Shown here: in pieces, positions 10,172 to 21,830 of the stretch
How positions within the stretch are numbered: position 1 is the stretch's first letter
Layout of the letters: the number at the start of each line of letters is the position of its first letter
Assembly (NCBI GenBank): GCA_029844215.1
Contig: CM056740.1
Coordinates: 23,727,873 to 23,791,872, forward strand
Direction of reading: 5' to 3'
Length of the DNA stretch: 64,000 nucleotides
Source: Przewalskia tangutica
Lineage: Eukaryota > Streptophyta > Magnoliopsida > Solanales > Solanaceae
Position numbers and translations under genes: made by a program
The notes under the pieces: generated by a model
What the model saw: only the letters and a program-made list of their open reading frames with translations
Database searches by the model: none
What the model was told of the DNA's origin: nothing

Positions 10172-11929
10172 ACTACTAGTAGCAAGACTAAGTCCAACAC
10201 TTAGAAAATTTTCACAAAAATTTGAAGAACTCCAAGCTTTGCTCTCGGGTTCAAGGCTTTTGAAAAGAATTTTTTTTTGTTTCTTGTCCATTAAGCTCCA
10301 CACTTTAAACCAAGGTTCTTGAGTGTATTGTAAGCATATCTCAATAGAAAAATCTCGGAAAAAGATAGTTTTCGGGTTAGTCGCAAAGCGAAAACCTAGT
10401 TGCTTTTCTAGGTTTTGTTTGGAAGTTTGAAGGAAATTTGTTGGTATTGTTCTAAGGGTCTCAAATAGCGGATTGAAGTGTCTTGAAGAGGCTCTAAGTT
10501 TCTAAGGAGCGACTTCGGATTTGGAGTTGGATTAAGATTCGTTGAGGTATAATCTTGTCTCTTAATAGTGTTACAAGATTATATATATATTGTTGTTGTT
10601 AGCTTTACATGTTGCTAGCATGAAGTTGATATGTTGAAGTTTATAAGTATTATGGATTGCTTGTAGCCTTAAATCCGAAATGTAATGTAAGCCATGTGAA
10701 GTTGGATTACAATTTGGTCGTTTACTAGAATCGTCGCATGTTACTTACTTGAAGATTATAGTAGTATAATCGATTGCGACTTGATATCATGTTATGCTAA
10801 CAATTTGGATTGAAATGGAAATTGGATAAGAATTGGTATTGTTGTATTCAATATGGCCGAAATTGGACTAGTAGTTGTATTAGTTTGATATCTATTGTGG
10901 GCGGAATTTTACGTCTAGTAGGCGTGTAATCCCTGTGTTTATTGCATTGTTTGGGCCTTAAATGTGGCGTGTTTGGTTATTGTATTCGGCCTTGAAAAGG
11001 TGGCAAAGTAAGTAGAAACAAAGGAGGTCTTTGTCCAGATTTTAGTAGAATTTAGAGACTTTACACTTATAATATTCTACGTTGAAGTAAGGCGTTAATA
11101 GACGTATTGTGGATATTATAGGTTGACATACTACGGGCGGGATATTGTACTTGGCAAGTGGATTGGCCCGAAGAGGTATGTAGAACTTTTCCTATCTTTT
11201 GAGCATGACTAGTTACACGTATATAGTGCGGTGAGCGTCTGAGACCTTGTTATCCTTTACTAGTTTTATGAATAGCCAAGTCGGGTGAGTTAGGGGATTA
11301 ACTCGCTTCTTTGAAAGTATAAAGGATGTCTTAAGTTTTATTAAAGTTAAGGGACTTGAAGAGTTTTAAAGTATGTGATACTTGTTCCGTTTTAAACGTA
11401 TAAGTCCCTTGGATAGGAAATTGTATTTGGCTAATGTATAAAGTGAATATAACGACTTTATGGGAAGTTGGTTATATTTGCTTTATGGAAAGATAAAATG
11501 ACTTGATTGTAATGAAAAGACAATTTGATTTTAAGGCATCAATTGCCTAAGGTTTTATAAGAAAAGGAGTCACTTGATTTAGAAACCTAACTTTATTTCT
11601 AAAGGTATTGTGACTTGTCTTGAAAAGAAATTTTGACTTGATACTACGGTTAATAGTATCTTGGAAGTTTTAAATGAAAGAAAGTCATTTTTAAAAGAGT
11701 GGAAGTATGTAGTACTTTGGGTTAAATTCCCGGATCTTTAAAAAAAACATGTTAGTGCCTTAAGTAAACTAAATTGAGAGTGTATGTGAACAAGAATAAT
11801 AAGAAGTTAGGGGATTCTTAACTTGCTTATATATTGTATGATAGCCGGTTTTGTGCTAGTGGTATATTATTCATTACGGGGTCATTCCCCGGGTTTGTGG
11901 CATTGCATATTAGTGGATTTGCTACCCAC

Positions 11930-12110
11930 GATGCGAGGAATACCTCGTGCGAGTCCATGAGGCTTATGCGGGTGAAATAGTCCCGTGCGGGCGTAGTCAC
12001 GCCTATGCGAGAATACCTCATGCGAGTCCGTAAGGGCTTATGCGGGTGAAATAGTCCCATGCGAGAATACCTCATGCGGGTCCACGCGACCTATGCAGTG
12101 AAATAGTCCC
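11930..12110 (+). repeat. LTR minisatellite, family E
   Basis: About three degenerate units of roughly 60 bp, each with 'GAATACCTCATGCGAGTCC', 'GCTTATGCGGGTGAAATAG' and TCCCATGCG. The same array in E's 3' LTR (62405-62595) is cleaner. It sits just before the conserved CATACATGTCTC block, the position used by a different repeat in each other family. Confidence 0.8.
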
Positions 12111-12728
12111 GAGAGTAGGGTTGTAATGATCTGCGGGCGGGTGGCGCTTTGATCGTGAGCTTCTATTTTATATTGTAAGTATACTACTATTTACTCTCAT
12201 TGTTAGTAAGGCCTGATGTCTTGTAATTTGATTATCATACATGTCTCGGCTTTGTTTTAAACTATGATGTAATTACGATATTTTCGATTTTACATACTTA
12301 GTACATATGTGTCGACCCCGTCTCGAGGCTGCGTTCATGTCGCGGTAGGGGGTAAGCAGTGGTGGATCCTCATTCTTAGGATCACTTATCGACGTCGAAG
12401 CTCCATTTCTCGGAGGCTTGTCTCTTTTAGTACGATCTTTCCACGATGTTGTAGATTTATGTACATTCGTGGTATGGCGAGCCTATCCCATACGATTGTT
12501 ATTCCTAAGTGCGTATTCACATATGTGGTTGAAATTTGTAAGCCCAGAGTTATCTGATTGTACTTTTGATTATGTTTATATTATGGAAAGCGGCACTTAT
12601 CGGCTAGCTTTGTGTTGTTTATTGTTTACACGTGTGTTTATGTTGTGTATGTTCATTGCTATTCTCGATGTATACCAGGCAGGGTGCCGGTGAGGCACTA
12701 GTCGCGCCCCGGGTGGTCGTGACAAAAG

Positions 12729-12739
12729 TGGTATCAGGC
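12729..12739 (+). promoter_or_regulatory. Primer-binding site after E 5' LTR
   Basis: TGGTATCAGGC, one base short of TGGTATCAGAGC, four bases past the LTR end. The missing A is typical of the one-base losses in CAG contexts seen between copies. Confidence 0.8.
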
Positions 12740-12927
12740 GATTAGTCCTCGGAAAGTGTCTGAGGCCGTGTCTAGTAGAGTCTTGATTATCGGTGTGTTG
12801 TGCACCACATCTATAATCGTGAGGTGCAGGACATTTAAGATCGGTTTCCATTCTTTCACTCTAAGATCGTGCAATAGAAAGTGAGTTATAGGTTGAACCT
12901 CTCGATGTTTTCCTTTATGTATCAGTT

Positions 12928-14130
12928 ATGCCTCCACGCAAGGCAACCGCGGCCCAGAAGGTCAAGGCAGCAGCAGGAGCTGCTAGTGGTACGCAGAGAG
13001 TTACCAGGACTCGGGCACAGACTATGCCTGAGGGAGTAGGCGGGTCGGCGAGTTCAGCTACGCCGACGATATTAAGCGGCCGGGGCGCGGTAGCTCGAAG
13101 GTTTGGTGCGAGCCTCGATTCCGCGACAAGGCGGTATAGGGATTACGTAGAGCGGTCGGGTTGTTGACTAGCATCGTGGCGAGCGCACCGCCGGCGATGG
13201 CTAACCCTAGGGCCGACAGTTTAAGGATTCGGGACTTTCTGAGTTGTAATCCACCCGAGTTCTATGGTTCGAGGTCTGAGGAGGATCCCCAGGAGTTTAT
13301 TCGACAGGTGCGGCGGACTACGCAGATGCTTAGGGCCTCGGAGATGGAGTCCGTTGTGTTAGATTCTTACCGGTTACGCGATATTGCGTTGAAATGGTTT
13401 GAGTCATGGGAATTGTCTAGAGGGGAGGGTGCTCTTCCAGCGGTTTGGGAGGAGTTCACAGAGGCCTTCCTGGATCACTTCTTGCCTCCTGAGTTGAGGA
13501 GAGCCCGCGTGGATAGATTCTTGACCTTGAGGCCAAATGGGAGGACCGTGAGAAATCTGAGTTTGACTCTTTGGCGGTATCGCACACTATTGTAGGCGAC
13601 ATGGCGATGAGTTCATCGCTATGTGATGGGGCTAGACCGTCATATGATTCTGCGTGCTTGGGAGTAGCTCTTGACCCGGTATGGATATCGCCGGGATGCG
13701 AGCATATGCGCGAGGATAGAGGGCGAGAGAAAGGAGGGTCGGCTTAACTCAGGCCCGGCCAGAGGGCGGGGCAGCGAGATCTCGGGGCGCTGAGGCGGAC
13801 GCCTCAGCGGCGAGCTAGTTATGCGCCTCGGCAAGATGAGTACTCCATCACGATCTTGGGGCGTTTGGGAGGTCGGGAGTAGGGCGGGCTCGAGGTTGAG
13901 TTTTCGGGAGAGTAGGGTGTTAGTCCGAGAAGCCACCTGCACCGGTGTAGCGATGTGGTAACACCCGTTATGGGAGTGTCGTGCTAGTTTGGGTAATTGC
14001 TATACATGCGGCGGCGGGGCCATTATCACGGTATCAGGCCGAGAGATAGCACGGATGTAGAGATTCGACCGGGATCGATGGTGGTTCATCGCCTTCTTTT
14101 GTTATGCGTCTGCAGCGGGATCATGATTAG
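12928..14130 (+). pseudogene. gag: gag, unit 1 of the tandem chain
   Basis: Starts MPPRKATAAQKVKAAAG (basic N terminus) about 200 bp past the PBS. The first frame runs to 13167 and a frameshift leads to 13161-13595, which has the Retrotrans_gag region: 'DFLSCNPPEFYGSRSEEDP', 'WFESWELSRG', 'FLDHFLPPELRRARVDRF'. Further shifts follow. The zinc knuckle near 13998-14030 reads 'NCYTCGGGGHY' and lacks its last Cys. The stop is TAG at 14128-14130. It is the best preserved of the three gag units and follows an E LTR but is followed by an F LTR. Gag binds genomic RNA and builds the particle; this copy is broken. Confidence 0.85.
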
Positions 14131-14490
14131 AGCAGCAGGGAATGTGAAGCAATAGTTACAGTATATCTTTGACCCTTTAGAGATTAGTATGCATGATAGG
14201 ATTGTTGTATGATTTAGTGTTATGAGCAGAGGATATTGAGGTATGTACATGTGATAGAATGAGTGGTAAATCTGAGCGGGCAATTCTGTTAGGCGTGGCG
14301 AGGGTAAGTAGTAATGGTTCATATTTTGTGTTCGTTTTCTGTTTGACTTACGGTGAATGGGTATGCGTGTGCGATATCTTAGGGTCATAGGTGGCATAAT
14401 AAAGTTCCATTAGTATATAGTACGAGGATGTACGAGGAATAGTAGATTGGCTCGAAAGAACATTCGGGGACGAATGTTTCTAAGGGAGAA
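14131..14490 (+). promoter_or_regulatory. Post-gag non-coding tail, hairpin and PPT, unit 1
   Basis: No coding signal follows the gag stop. The region is shared with units 2 and 3. It ends with AACATTCGGGGACGAATGTT (14459-14478, 8-bp arms around GGGA) and the purine run AAGGGAGAA (14482-14490) that abuts LTR F1. Here pol is replaced by about 330 bp of plain AT-rich sequence. Confidence 0.75.
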
Positions 14491-15024
14491 TGTTACACCA
14501 GTAGTTCAGGTCATGCGCATGAGGCGTCTGAAATGGAGTAAGACTTAAAATTTTCAAAAGATAGGTTGACGGATTGTTCCGGATGGGTTTTAGTCAACTT
14601 TGAGGCGGGTTATGACTCGGTACATTGAGCGTTCCTAAGTGTTTCAAAGGCCCAGGGCGTAGTTCGTTGAGTCTAGATTCCAACGCAACCAACCATTCGT
14701 CGATAGGACGTCGGAGTAGAAAGTTATGGGAGTTACAAGTTCAGTGCGCAGACGGACAGAAATGCGTTTCAGGCAAAGGCAACAGGGCCGCGGCGCCGGA
14801 TCTGCGAGGCAGCGCGCGGAAATCGAGGGTCGCTGAAGTTGCAGCACCACAGCGCCAGGGCAGCGGCGCGGCGCGGAAGTTCGAGAGGCTGCGGAGGTTT
14901 AGTGGCCGCTGAGTGGGATTTTTGGGCGGAAAAACTTAGGAAAGTCTGATTTCTCTTTTAAAAAGGCCATGGGAGGGTGACAAGTGTCCCCCCCCCATCT
15001 GATTTTTCTTGCATGCCTTATATT

Positions 15025-15047
15025 GACCAAGTCTTGAAGACTTGGTC
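15025..15047 (+). promoter_or_regulatory. Promoter-region palindrome, LTR F1
   Basis: Arms GACCAAGTCTT and AAGACTTGGTC (11 bp) around a single G, just after CCTTATATTGACC. Identical copies lie at 30134-30156 (F2) and 43953-43975 (F3). Solo LTR G has GGCCAAGTCTT and AAGACTTGGCC around CC at 61080-61103. Confidence 0.7.
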
Positions 15048-15921
15048 ATCTTTCAAACCTCTCCCTCTCTCTAAATTAGCTCCTCCTTCTCTCTACATTT
15101 CCAAAGGAAATTCAAAGCCTAAGAAAAATCTGAAAAGTTAAGAACAAGAAGGAAGCTTGTGGCTAGCTTGTTGGTGTTGTTGTGGTGGTGTTCTTGGCAA
15201 GGAAGCTAGCAAAATATTTGGAATAAGTTTGGCTAAAACTTTAAGGTAACATTCCTTCCTTTAGAATTAGTTTCTAGTGTTGCATGTTAAGAAGAAAGAA
15301 CTTGTGGTAGTAAATAATGCTCTTAGAGTCATTGCATGCAAGAAATGTGGTTTGGATATGAAAGAATTGGTTAAGAAGATATTATGAGCATGTTGTAGCC
15401 TAAAAACTACCTTAGAATTGTTAAGAGAATTGTTGTACCTTATGGGGCAGAATTTTACACACCCAAGTTTAGGTGTGTAATCCCCTTTGAAATGTTGGAT
15501 TGTTGAGCCTTAAATGTGGCGTTTGGATGATAAATTCGGCCTTGAGAAAGGTGGCAAAGTATGTAGAAACAAAGGAAATGCTGCCCAATTTTCCATAGAA
15601 TTTAGTGACTTTGAACTTAGATTATTTCTACATTGAAATTAGAGGTTAATAAACGTATCATGGTTATTATAGGTTGGCATATTACTTGAGGTAGTTTGAG
15701 CTTAGAAAATGGATTGACCGAAGAGGTATGTGGAAACTTTCTTACCTCTTGAGCATGAGTAGTTATAACTATATAGTACGATAGACGTACGTGTTTTAAA
15801 TGAAGTAAATCCTTTTGTTATACTTGACTTGTTTTAAGAAAATGTCTAAGTGGTTGGGTTAAGAAGTTAACCCGTTTGTTCTTGAGGAGTGGTTTATCTT
15901 AAATAAGGTAGACAAGGATTT

Positions 15922-17096
15922 TTTTTTTTTTTTTTTTTTTTAGGTAAATGCAAATATTATTACTAATAACGAAAAGGAAGTGGCTACAATCAGTCGTTGA
16001 GGTATCTCAAGCCTCAACGTAATGCAAACAAGAAGAGATAGAGGAGGGTGGTCACTCAAAAGGTGCCACTACTGAGAGGATAAAATCATAGAGAACTCTA
16101 TAAGATGTTGTTTTGATTCTTGCAATGACCTCTTCTGTAGGCAAGCTTGTGCCTTCAAAGAGCATTGTGTTTCTTGCCCTCCAAATCTCATAGACCATTA
16201 TGCAAAAGTAAGCAAAATAGCTTTGGCTCGGATGCTTGTCATGGTGTTCTTTCTTAATCCATTTAAGGGAGCTTTCATGATTGTCATCTCTTCTAATACC
16301 AACCAATCTTTTATGCTCTTCCAAATCATGTGTGTAAAGGGCATTCAAAGAAGAGGTGTTCCCTTGTTTCATTAGCTTGCTTGCGAGAATCCAAGATTTA
16401 TCCTCCAAGTTGAGAAATGATAGAGTATCCTTTGTAGCTAACCGCTCCATGATTTAGCCACATAGTAAAAGAGAATTTGGGAGGAATGAATCCTTTCCAA
16501 ATTTGTGACATCGAGGCTTTTTAGCTTGCGGAGTGCAAGATATCATATATGAGGCTTGAATCAAATATACCGTTAGCCTGACATTTTGTAAAGCCGTCGA
16601 TAGCATCACCATGGCTACAAAGATAGAAACAAATTTGTCGCGAATCCACAAATCTTTTTGAATAAAGGGAGTCCCTAGGGCGTACCTCATAGTCCCAATT
16701 GAAATATCTCTCAAATAGTGGCTATTGATCCATTGGACCCATAGAGAATCAACTTAGTGTGAGTTTGCCAAATCGTCTGGATAGCGGGCATGATTCCATT
16801 CCTTGATGTTCATAAGACCCAAGCCACGCCGGTTTGAGGCGAGCAAATGATATCAAGAAACTCTTGGTGGTTTCCCTCCCATAAGAATTGAATACAAGCG
16901 GACCTTACCGCTGATAATAGTGGCGGGATAGGAAGTGCCGGAACCAAAAGCTCTCAACCGCGGGCGACCGACTGATTAGTTCCGACACGGCGTAAGAAAG
17001 GGTGTGGTGCCCCCATTTCTGAATGTAATTCGAAATAGCACTAGTGAATGGGGCAAATTGATCCACCGAGACTGAAATTGGGGACAAAGGGATCCT
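15922..17096 (-). mobile_element. 5'-truncated LINE (non-LTR retrotransposon)
   Basis: A poly(T) run at 15919-15941 is the minus-strand poly(A) tail. The copy is flanked by an 11-bp target duplication GACAAGGATTT (15911-15921 and 17097-17107), and the uninterrupted site is visible in F2 (about 31019) and F3. From the 5' side on the minus strand, 17087-16905 reads 'YIQKWGHHTLSYAVSELI', the C-terminal part of a LINE RT, and 16714-16052 resembles a zf-RVT tail ('PPKFSFTMWL', 'ERLATKDTLSF', 'FCIMVYEIWRARN'). Most of ORF2 is missing, as is usual for incomplete target-primed reverse transcription. Frames are broken near 16445. Confidence 0.88.
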
Positions 17097-17849
17097 GACA
17101 AGGATTTCTTGACATAAAGAAGTATAGAGTACTTGGTGTGAAAGTATTGAGTATTGAATTATTCTAAAAAGATAAGAGGCTTGAAGTATTTTTGGAAATT
17201 GTGTAAATTTGTTTGAAGTATAAGTCTCTTGATTAGTACAAGAACGAAATGGTTTATAAGGAGTTATAACGGCTTTATGGGAAGTTAGTTATAACGGCCT
17301 TATAAAAGGATAAGAATGTCTTAATTTCTAAAGCATAAAGTTAGTATAACGGCTTTATGGGAAGTTGGTTATAATAACTTTATGGAAGGTTAAGAAGGTT
17401 GTCTAATTCGATTTATGAGCATAAGTTGCCTAGATTGTGAAAAATTGAAGTTACTTGGTTTCAAGCTTTGAAATGAGTTTTCTAAAGGTGTAGTAGCTTA
17501 CTTTGAAAAATAGACACGCCTTGATAGTACTTTGGCTTGTTTAATTGAGAATTATTCTATTTGTGCCTTGATAGTACTTTGGCTTATTTAATTGAGAATT
17601 ATTCTATGTGTGCCGTGATAAGTACGTTGGCTTGCTTAAATAAGGATTGTCTTGGTTTATGTGAAAGGAAGGCATGGTAATTGTTTTGGTTTATGTAAGG
17701 ACATGGTATTGCAATTCGAATTAAAAGCATGTAGTTATGAGTCTATTTGGGCGTACCGTCAGTGATGGAGGATTCCACGGGTATGCGGCCATGATGAGGG
17801 TTCGTTTCCTGTTGTGATGATAGTCCATGGATTAGCTCTCCATGAGGTC

Positions 17850-18170
17850 TGCGATCACGAGGTGGATCTGGTAGTTAGCCCTCGTACTTGCCCCGGTCAG
17901 AGATGTGATGCAGAGTGGATCTGGTAGTTGGCTTTCGTACTTGCCCCGGTCAGGGTTAGGGCGAAGTGTGTGATGCAGGGTGGATCTGGTGGTTAGCCTG
18001 CGTACTTGCCCCGGTCAGCGATGTGACGCAGGGTGGATCTGGTAGAGGCTATCGTACTTGCCCGGTCGACCGTGATTCGTAATTAGTATTGTTGATGCAG
18101 GTGGATCGGTAGGCGGCTTTCGTGCCTCGGTCGATTGAGGATGCGGGGTGGATCTGGTAGCTATGCCTTC
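17850..18170 (+). repeat. LTR minisatellite, family F
   Basis: Five to six units of roughly 55-65 bp, each with GATGCAG, GTGGATCTGGTAG and TCGTACTTGCCCCGGTC. Degenerate copies lie in F2 (about 31765-32060) and F3 (about 45590-45731 and 54975-55160). Element D landed inside this array in F3. Confidence 0.8.
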
Positions 18171-18862
18171 GCGTGCCTCAAATGCAGTTCTTATGATACA
18201 GGTGGGATCTAGTATTCATGTGTACTTCTTAGTGTTGTCATACCATATACTGCCGGCAGTGAGGAAGGAATTCCACGGGCACGATTGATATTATGGGCAT
18301 GAGACCTATGGTTATATTTGAGTGATGACTTAGAGGGCGTGAGTCCCTGACTTGACATGGCTGCGTATATGTTGTGTACTGTAGTTTGGCTATCATACAT
18401 GTCTCCTGCTTTACATATGCTATTATGATTTCATTTCAGTATTTTCAGTTTCACATACTTGGTACTGTTATGCTTGACCTCGCCCGAGGCTGCGTTCATC
18501 TGCATGGTCGAGTTGCGTAACTGGCGATCCACTCTTAGGATCTGATTCGATTCTTGGAAAGCTCCATCTCTCGGAGGCTTTGTCTTTTGGTATGATTCCA
18601 CGAGGTTATAGACTTTTTGTACATTCGGGGGTATGGCGGGCCTGTCCATACGATTGTTATTCTGAAGTGCGTAGTCACGTTTGTGGTTGGTGTAAAGTAA
18701 GTTGTACTTACGATTAAGTATGTTTTATGGAAGCGACCTTATCGGTGGCGGCGATGTTTACCTTTTATAAGTTATGTGTTATGTATGTTCCATTTCTATT
18801 CTCGATGTATATCAGCGGGGTTCCCATTGAGTACGATCGCGGCCGGTCGGTCGTGACAAAAG

Positions 18863-18873
18863 TGGTATCGAGC
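18863..18873 (+). promoter_or_regulatory. Primer-binding site, unit 2
   Basis: TGGTATCGAGC, four bases after LTR F1. The expected CAGAGC is reduced to CGAGC. Confidence 0.75.
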
Positions 18874-19057
18874 GATTAGTCCTCGGAAAGTGTCTGACCG
18901 TGTCTAGTAGAGTCTTGATTATCGGTGTGTTGTGCACCACGTCTATGTCGGAGGCTGCGAGACATTTAAGATCGGTTTCCATTCTTTCACTCTAAGATCG
19001 TGCAATAGAGTGAGTTATAGGTTGAACCTCCTCGATGTTTTCCTTTATGTATCGATT

Positions 19058-20256
19058 ATGCCTCACGCAAGGCAACCGCGGCCCGAGAAGGGCAAAGCGG
19101 CGGCGAGGCTGCTAGTGGTCTGTGAGTTACGAGACTCGAGCACGAACTATGCACGAGGAGTAAGAGTCGGCGAGTTATTCTGCCGGCGGTATTAGAAAGG
19201 CCGGAGCGGCGGTAGCTCGAAGGTTTGATGCGAGCCTCGATTCCGCGACGAGGCGGTATAGGGATTACGGAGAAGCGGTCGGGTTGTTGACTAGCATCGT
19301 GGCGGCGGCGCGCGGCCGTGGCTAACCCAGGCCGACAGTTTAAGGATTGGGACTTTACGAGTTGTAATCCACGAGTTCTATGGTTCGAGTGCGGAGGATC
19401 CTCGGGAGTTTATTCGGCAGTGCGGCGGACTACGCAGTGCTTAGGGCCTCGAGAGATGGAGTCCGTTGTGTTAGCTTCTTACGGATTCTGCGATATTGCG
19501 TTGAACTGGTTTGAGTCATGGGAATTGTCTAGAGGAGGTGCTCTTCCCGGTTTGGGAGGAGTTCACGAGAGGCCTTCTGGATCACTTCTTGCCTCCCGAG
19601 TTGAGAGAGCCGCGTGGATAGATTCTTGACCTTGAGGCAAAATGGGAGGACCGTCAGTCTGACACTGAGTTTGACTCTTTGGCGGTATCGCACACTATTG
19701 TGGCCGGCATGGCGAGCGAGTTCATCGCTATGTGATGGGGCTAGGCCGTCATATGATTCTGCGTGCTTGGGAGTAGCTCTTGACCAGTATGGATATCGCC
19801 GGAGATGCGAGCATATGCGCGAGGATAGAGGGCGAGAGAAAGGAGAATTAAACTCAGGCCAGCCCGAGGCGAGCAGCGAGATCTCGAGGCGATTTTGAGG
19901 CGGACCGCCTCGTGTGAGCTAGTTATGCGCCTCAGCCAGTACGGAGTACTCCATCACAGTCTTCAGGATGTTTGGGAGATTCGGGAGTAGGACAGGGCTC
20001 CAAGGGTTCAGGTTTTCGGGAGAGTAGGGGTGCTAGTCTGAGGAAGCCACCTCTACCTCGGTGTAGCCGATGTGGTAACACCCATTATGGGGAGTGTCGT
20101 GCTAGTTTGGGTAATTGCTATACATGCGGCCAGCAGGGCCATTATGAGAGGCTGTCAGGCCGGAGATAGCACGAATGAAGAGATTCAGCCTTCGGGATCA
20201 GTGGCTGGGTCATCGCCTTCTTTTGTTATGCGCGTCTGAGGCGGGATCATGATTAG
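19058..20256 (+). pseudogene. gag: gag, unit 2 of the tandem chain
   Basis: Starts at the ATG at 19058 in the same context as unit 1. Short frames 19318-19629 ('ALNWFESWELSRGG'), 19614-19898 and 19972-20169 carry successive parts of the same gag. The last holds a clear double-Cys segment: 'CSRCGNTHYGECR' then 'NCYTCGQQGHYERLS', a CCHC knuckle without its final Cys. The stop is TAG at 20254-20256. At least four frameshifts; not translatable. The length (about 1.2 kb) equals unit 1. Confidence 0.82.
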
Positions 20257-20620
20257 AACGAAGGGAATGTGAAGCAATAGTTACAGGTATATCTTTGACC
20301 CTTTAGAGATTAGTATGCATAATAGGATTGTTGTATGATTTAGTGTTATGAACAGAGAATATTGAGACTGTGTACATGTGATAGAATGAGTGGTAAATAC
20401 GAACGGGCAATTCTGTTAGGCCGTGAGCGAGGGTAAGTAGTAATGGTTCATATTTTGGGTTCATTTTCTGTTTGACTTACGGTGAATGGGTATGCGTGTG
20501 CGATATCTTAGGGTCATAGGTGGCATAATGAAGTTCCATTAGTATATAGTACGAGGATGTACCGAGGAATAGTAGATTGGCTCCAAAAGAACATTCGGGA
20601 CGAATGTTTCTAAGGGAGAA
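20257..20620 (+). promoter_or_regulatory. Post-gag tail, hairpin and PPT, unit 2
   Basis: Matches 14131-14490. It contains the intact stretch GTGCGATATCTTAGGGTCAT (about 20497), which is the empty-site counterpart of the element C insertion in unit 3. Hairpin 20590-20608 and PPT AAGGGAGAA (20612-20620) precede LTR F2. Confidence 0.75.
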
Positions 20621-21589
20621 TGTTACACCCGTAGTTCAGGTCATCGCGTGAGAGCGTCTGAAGGGAGTAAGACTTAAAATTTTCAAAAGATAGGTTGACG
20701 GATTGTTCCGGATGGGTTTTAGTCAACTTTGAGGCGGGTTATGACTCGGTACATTGAGAGTTCCTAAGTGTTTCAAAGGCCCAGGGCGTAGTTCGTTGAG
20801 TCTAGATTCCAACGCAACCAACCGTTCGTCGATAGGACGTCGGAGTAGAAAGTTATGGGAGTTACAAGTTCGGTCTGTGACGGACATAAATGCGTTCTGA
20901 GCAAAACGCGAGGCGCGTCGCCGGATGCAGGGCCGCGGCGCCGGAAGTACTTGTCACACCCCGAAAATCGGGCCCGTGACTGGTGCCTTACCCCGGGCAC
21001 CCTAGCGATACATACATCAGAGAAAAATCAGCGGAACATAAAACATGAGTCATTATACAAGAGATATAATAAATAAGCAGGCCAACCAAAACGGTTGCCT
21101 TCCGTATATACATAAAACCTGAACAGTTTAATCCTTTTACAACCCTGCCCACAACAGTACTACAGACCTCTAAGATATACAATGACTATGACGGACGGGG
21201 CCGCCATACCCTGAATGTACAAGAACTTACAACTCGAGGAACACTGCAAAAGATAAGCCTCGGAGAAAGCGGAGCTTAATCTGTTGGCGTGATCTATGGC
21301 GAGGATCCACGGCCGATGTACCTCTACTGCGGCATGAGCAGCCCCGAAGAAGTCGATTACAACAGTACCAAGTATGTGAAATCGTACAAAGTAAATGAAA
21401 TCATACTAGTCTATATAAAGCGGGACATGTATGATAACCAAACTACGATTCGCAACATAAAGCGATCATCACTCGATATAACTATGGGTCTCGCGCCCAA
21501 CATCAATCGAGTCGCATCGCGCGCATGCCCCGAATCTGCATCGGTGTAGACATGTCCATGTGACCTCAACAACAAGACAGCAATCGGAT

Positions 21590-21830
21590 GGAAGCATACG
21601 TGCGCTACGTCGTGTCGGTATGTCGAGGAAACAATAAGACAACTTTCCAAATGGGCGATGCGTGCGCTACGCATCGTGTCGATATGTCGAGGAAACAATA
21701 GCGGCATTCCAAATGGGCGCATGCGTGCGCTACGCGTCGTGTCGGTATGTCAAAAGAAATCACAAGGCGATAATCAAAATGGAAACATATGCGTGCGCTA
21801 CGATCGTGTCGATATATCAAAGTGATTAAC
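21590..21830 (-). repeat. LTR minisatellite, family B
   Basis: About four units of 62-68 bp with TGCGTGCGCTACG, CGTGTCGATATGTC and an AAACAATAAG-type spacer. The same array is in the 5' LTR at about 27150-27390. It is closely related to the array in D and more distantly to that in G. Confidence 0.8.

Larger units (their letters stand above)
9828..12724 (+). repeat. Element E 5' LTR (2.9 kb)
   Basis: It runs from TGTTACACCCCG to CGTGACA. It contains a GACACGTGTC box at 9963-9972, TATATAAT at 10164-10171, a donor-like GAGGTATAAT at about 10545, a tandem repeat of about 60-bp units at about 11930-12110, and the inverted-repeat cassette at about 12320-12495. It differs from E's other LTR by a poly-T versus poly-A switch at about 10268-10278 (compare 57697-57707). 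Confidence 0.9.
14491..18858 (+). repeat. LTR F1 (3.18 kb without the LINE)
   Basis: From TGTTACACCAGTAG to TCGTGACA, split by a LINE at 15922-17096. Contains the box GGGTGACAAGTGTCCCCC (14975-14992), a near-perfect palindrome (15025-15047), AAGGTAACATTCC donor-like sequence (about 15243), a roughly 60-bp minisatellite (about 17850-18170) and the inverted-repeat cassette (about 18489-18655). Confidence 0.88.

Noticed and set aside
16052..17087. A host gene fragment with an unknown product on the minus strand
   Set aside because: The poly(A) tail, the target duplication and the RT and zf-RVT-like wording identify a truncated LINE.
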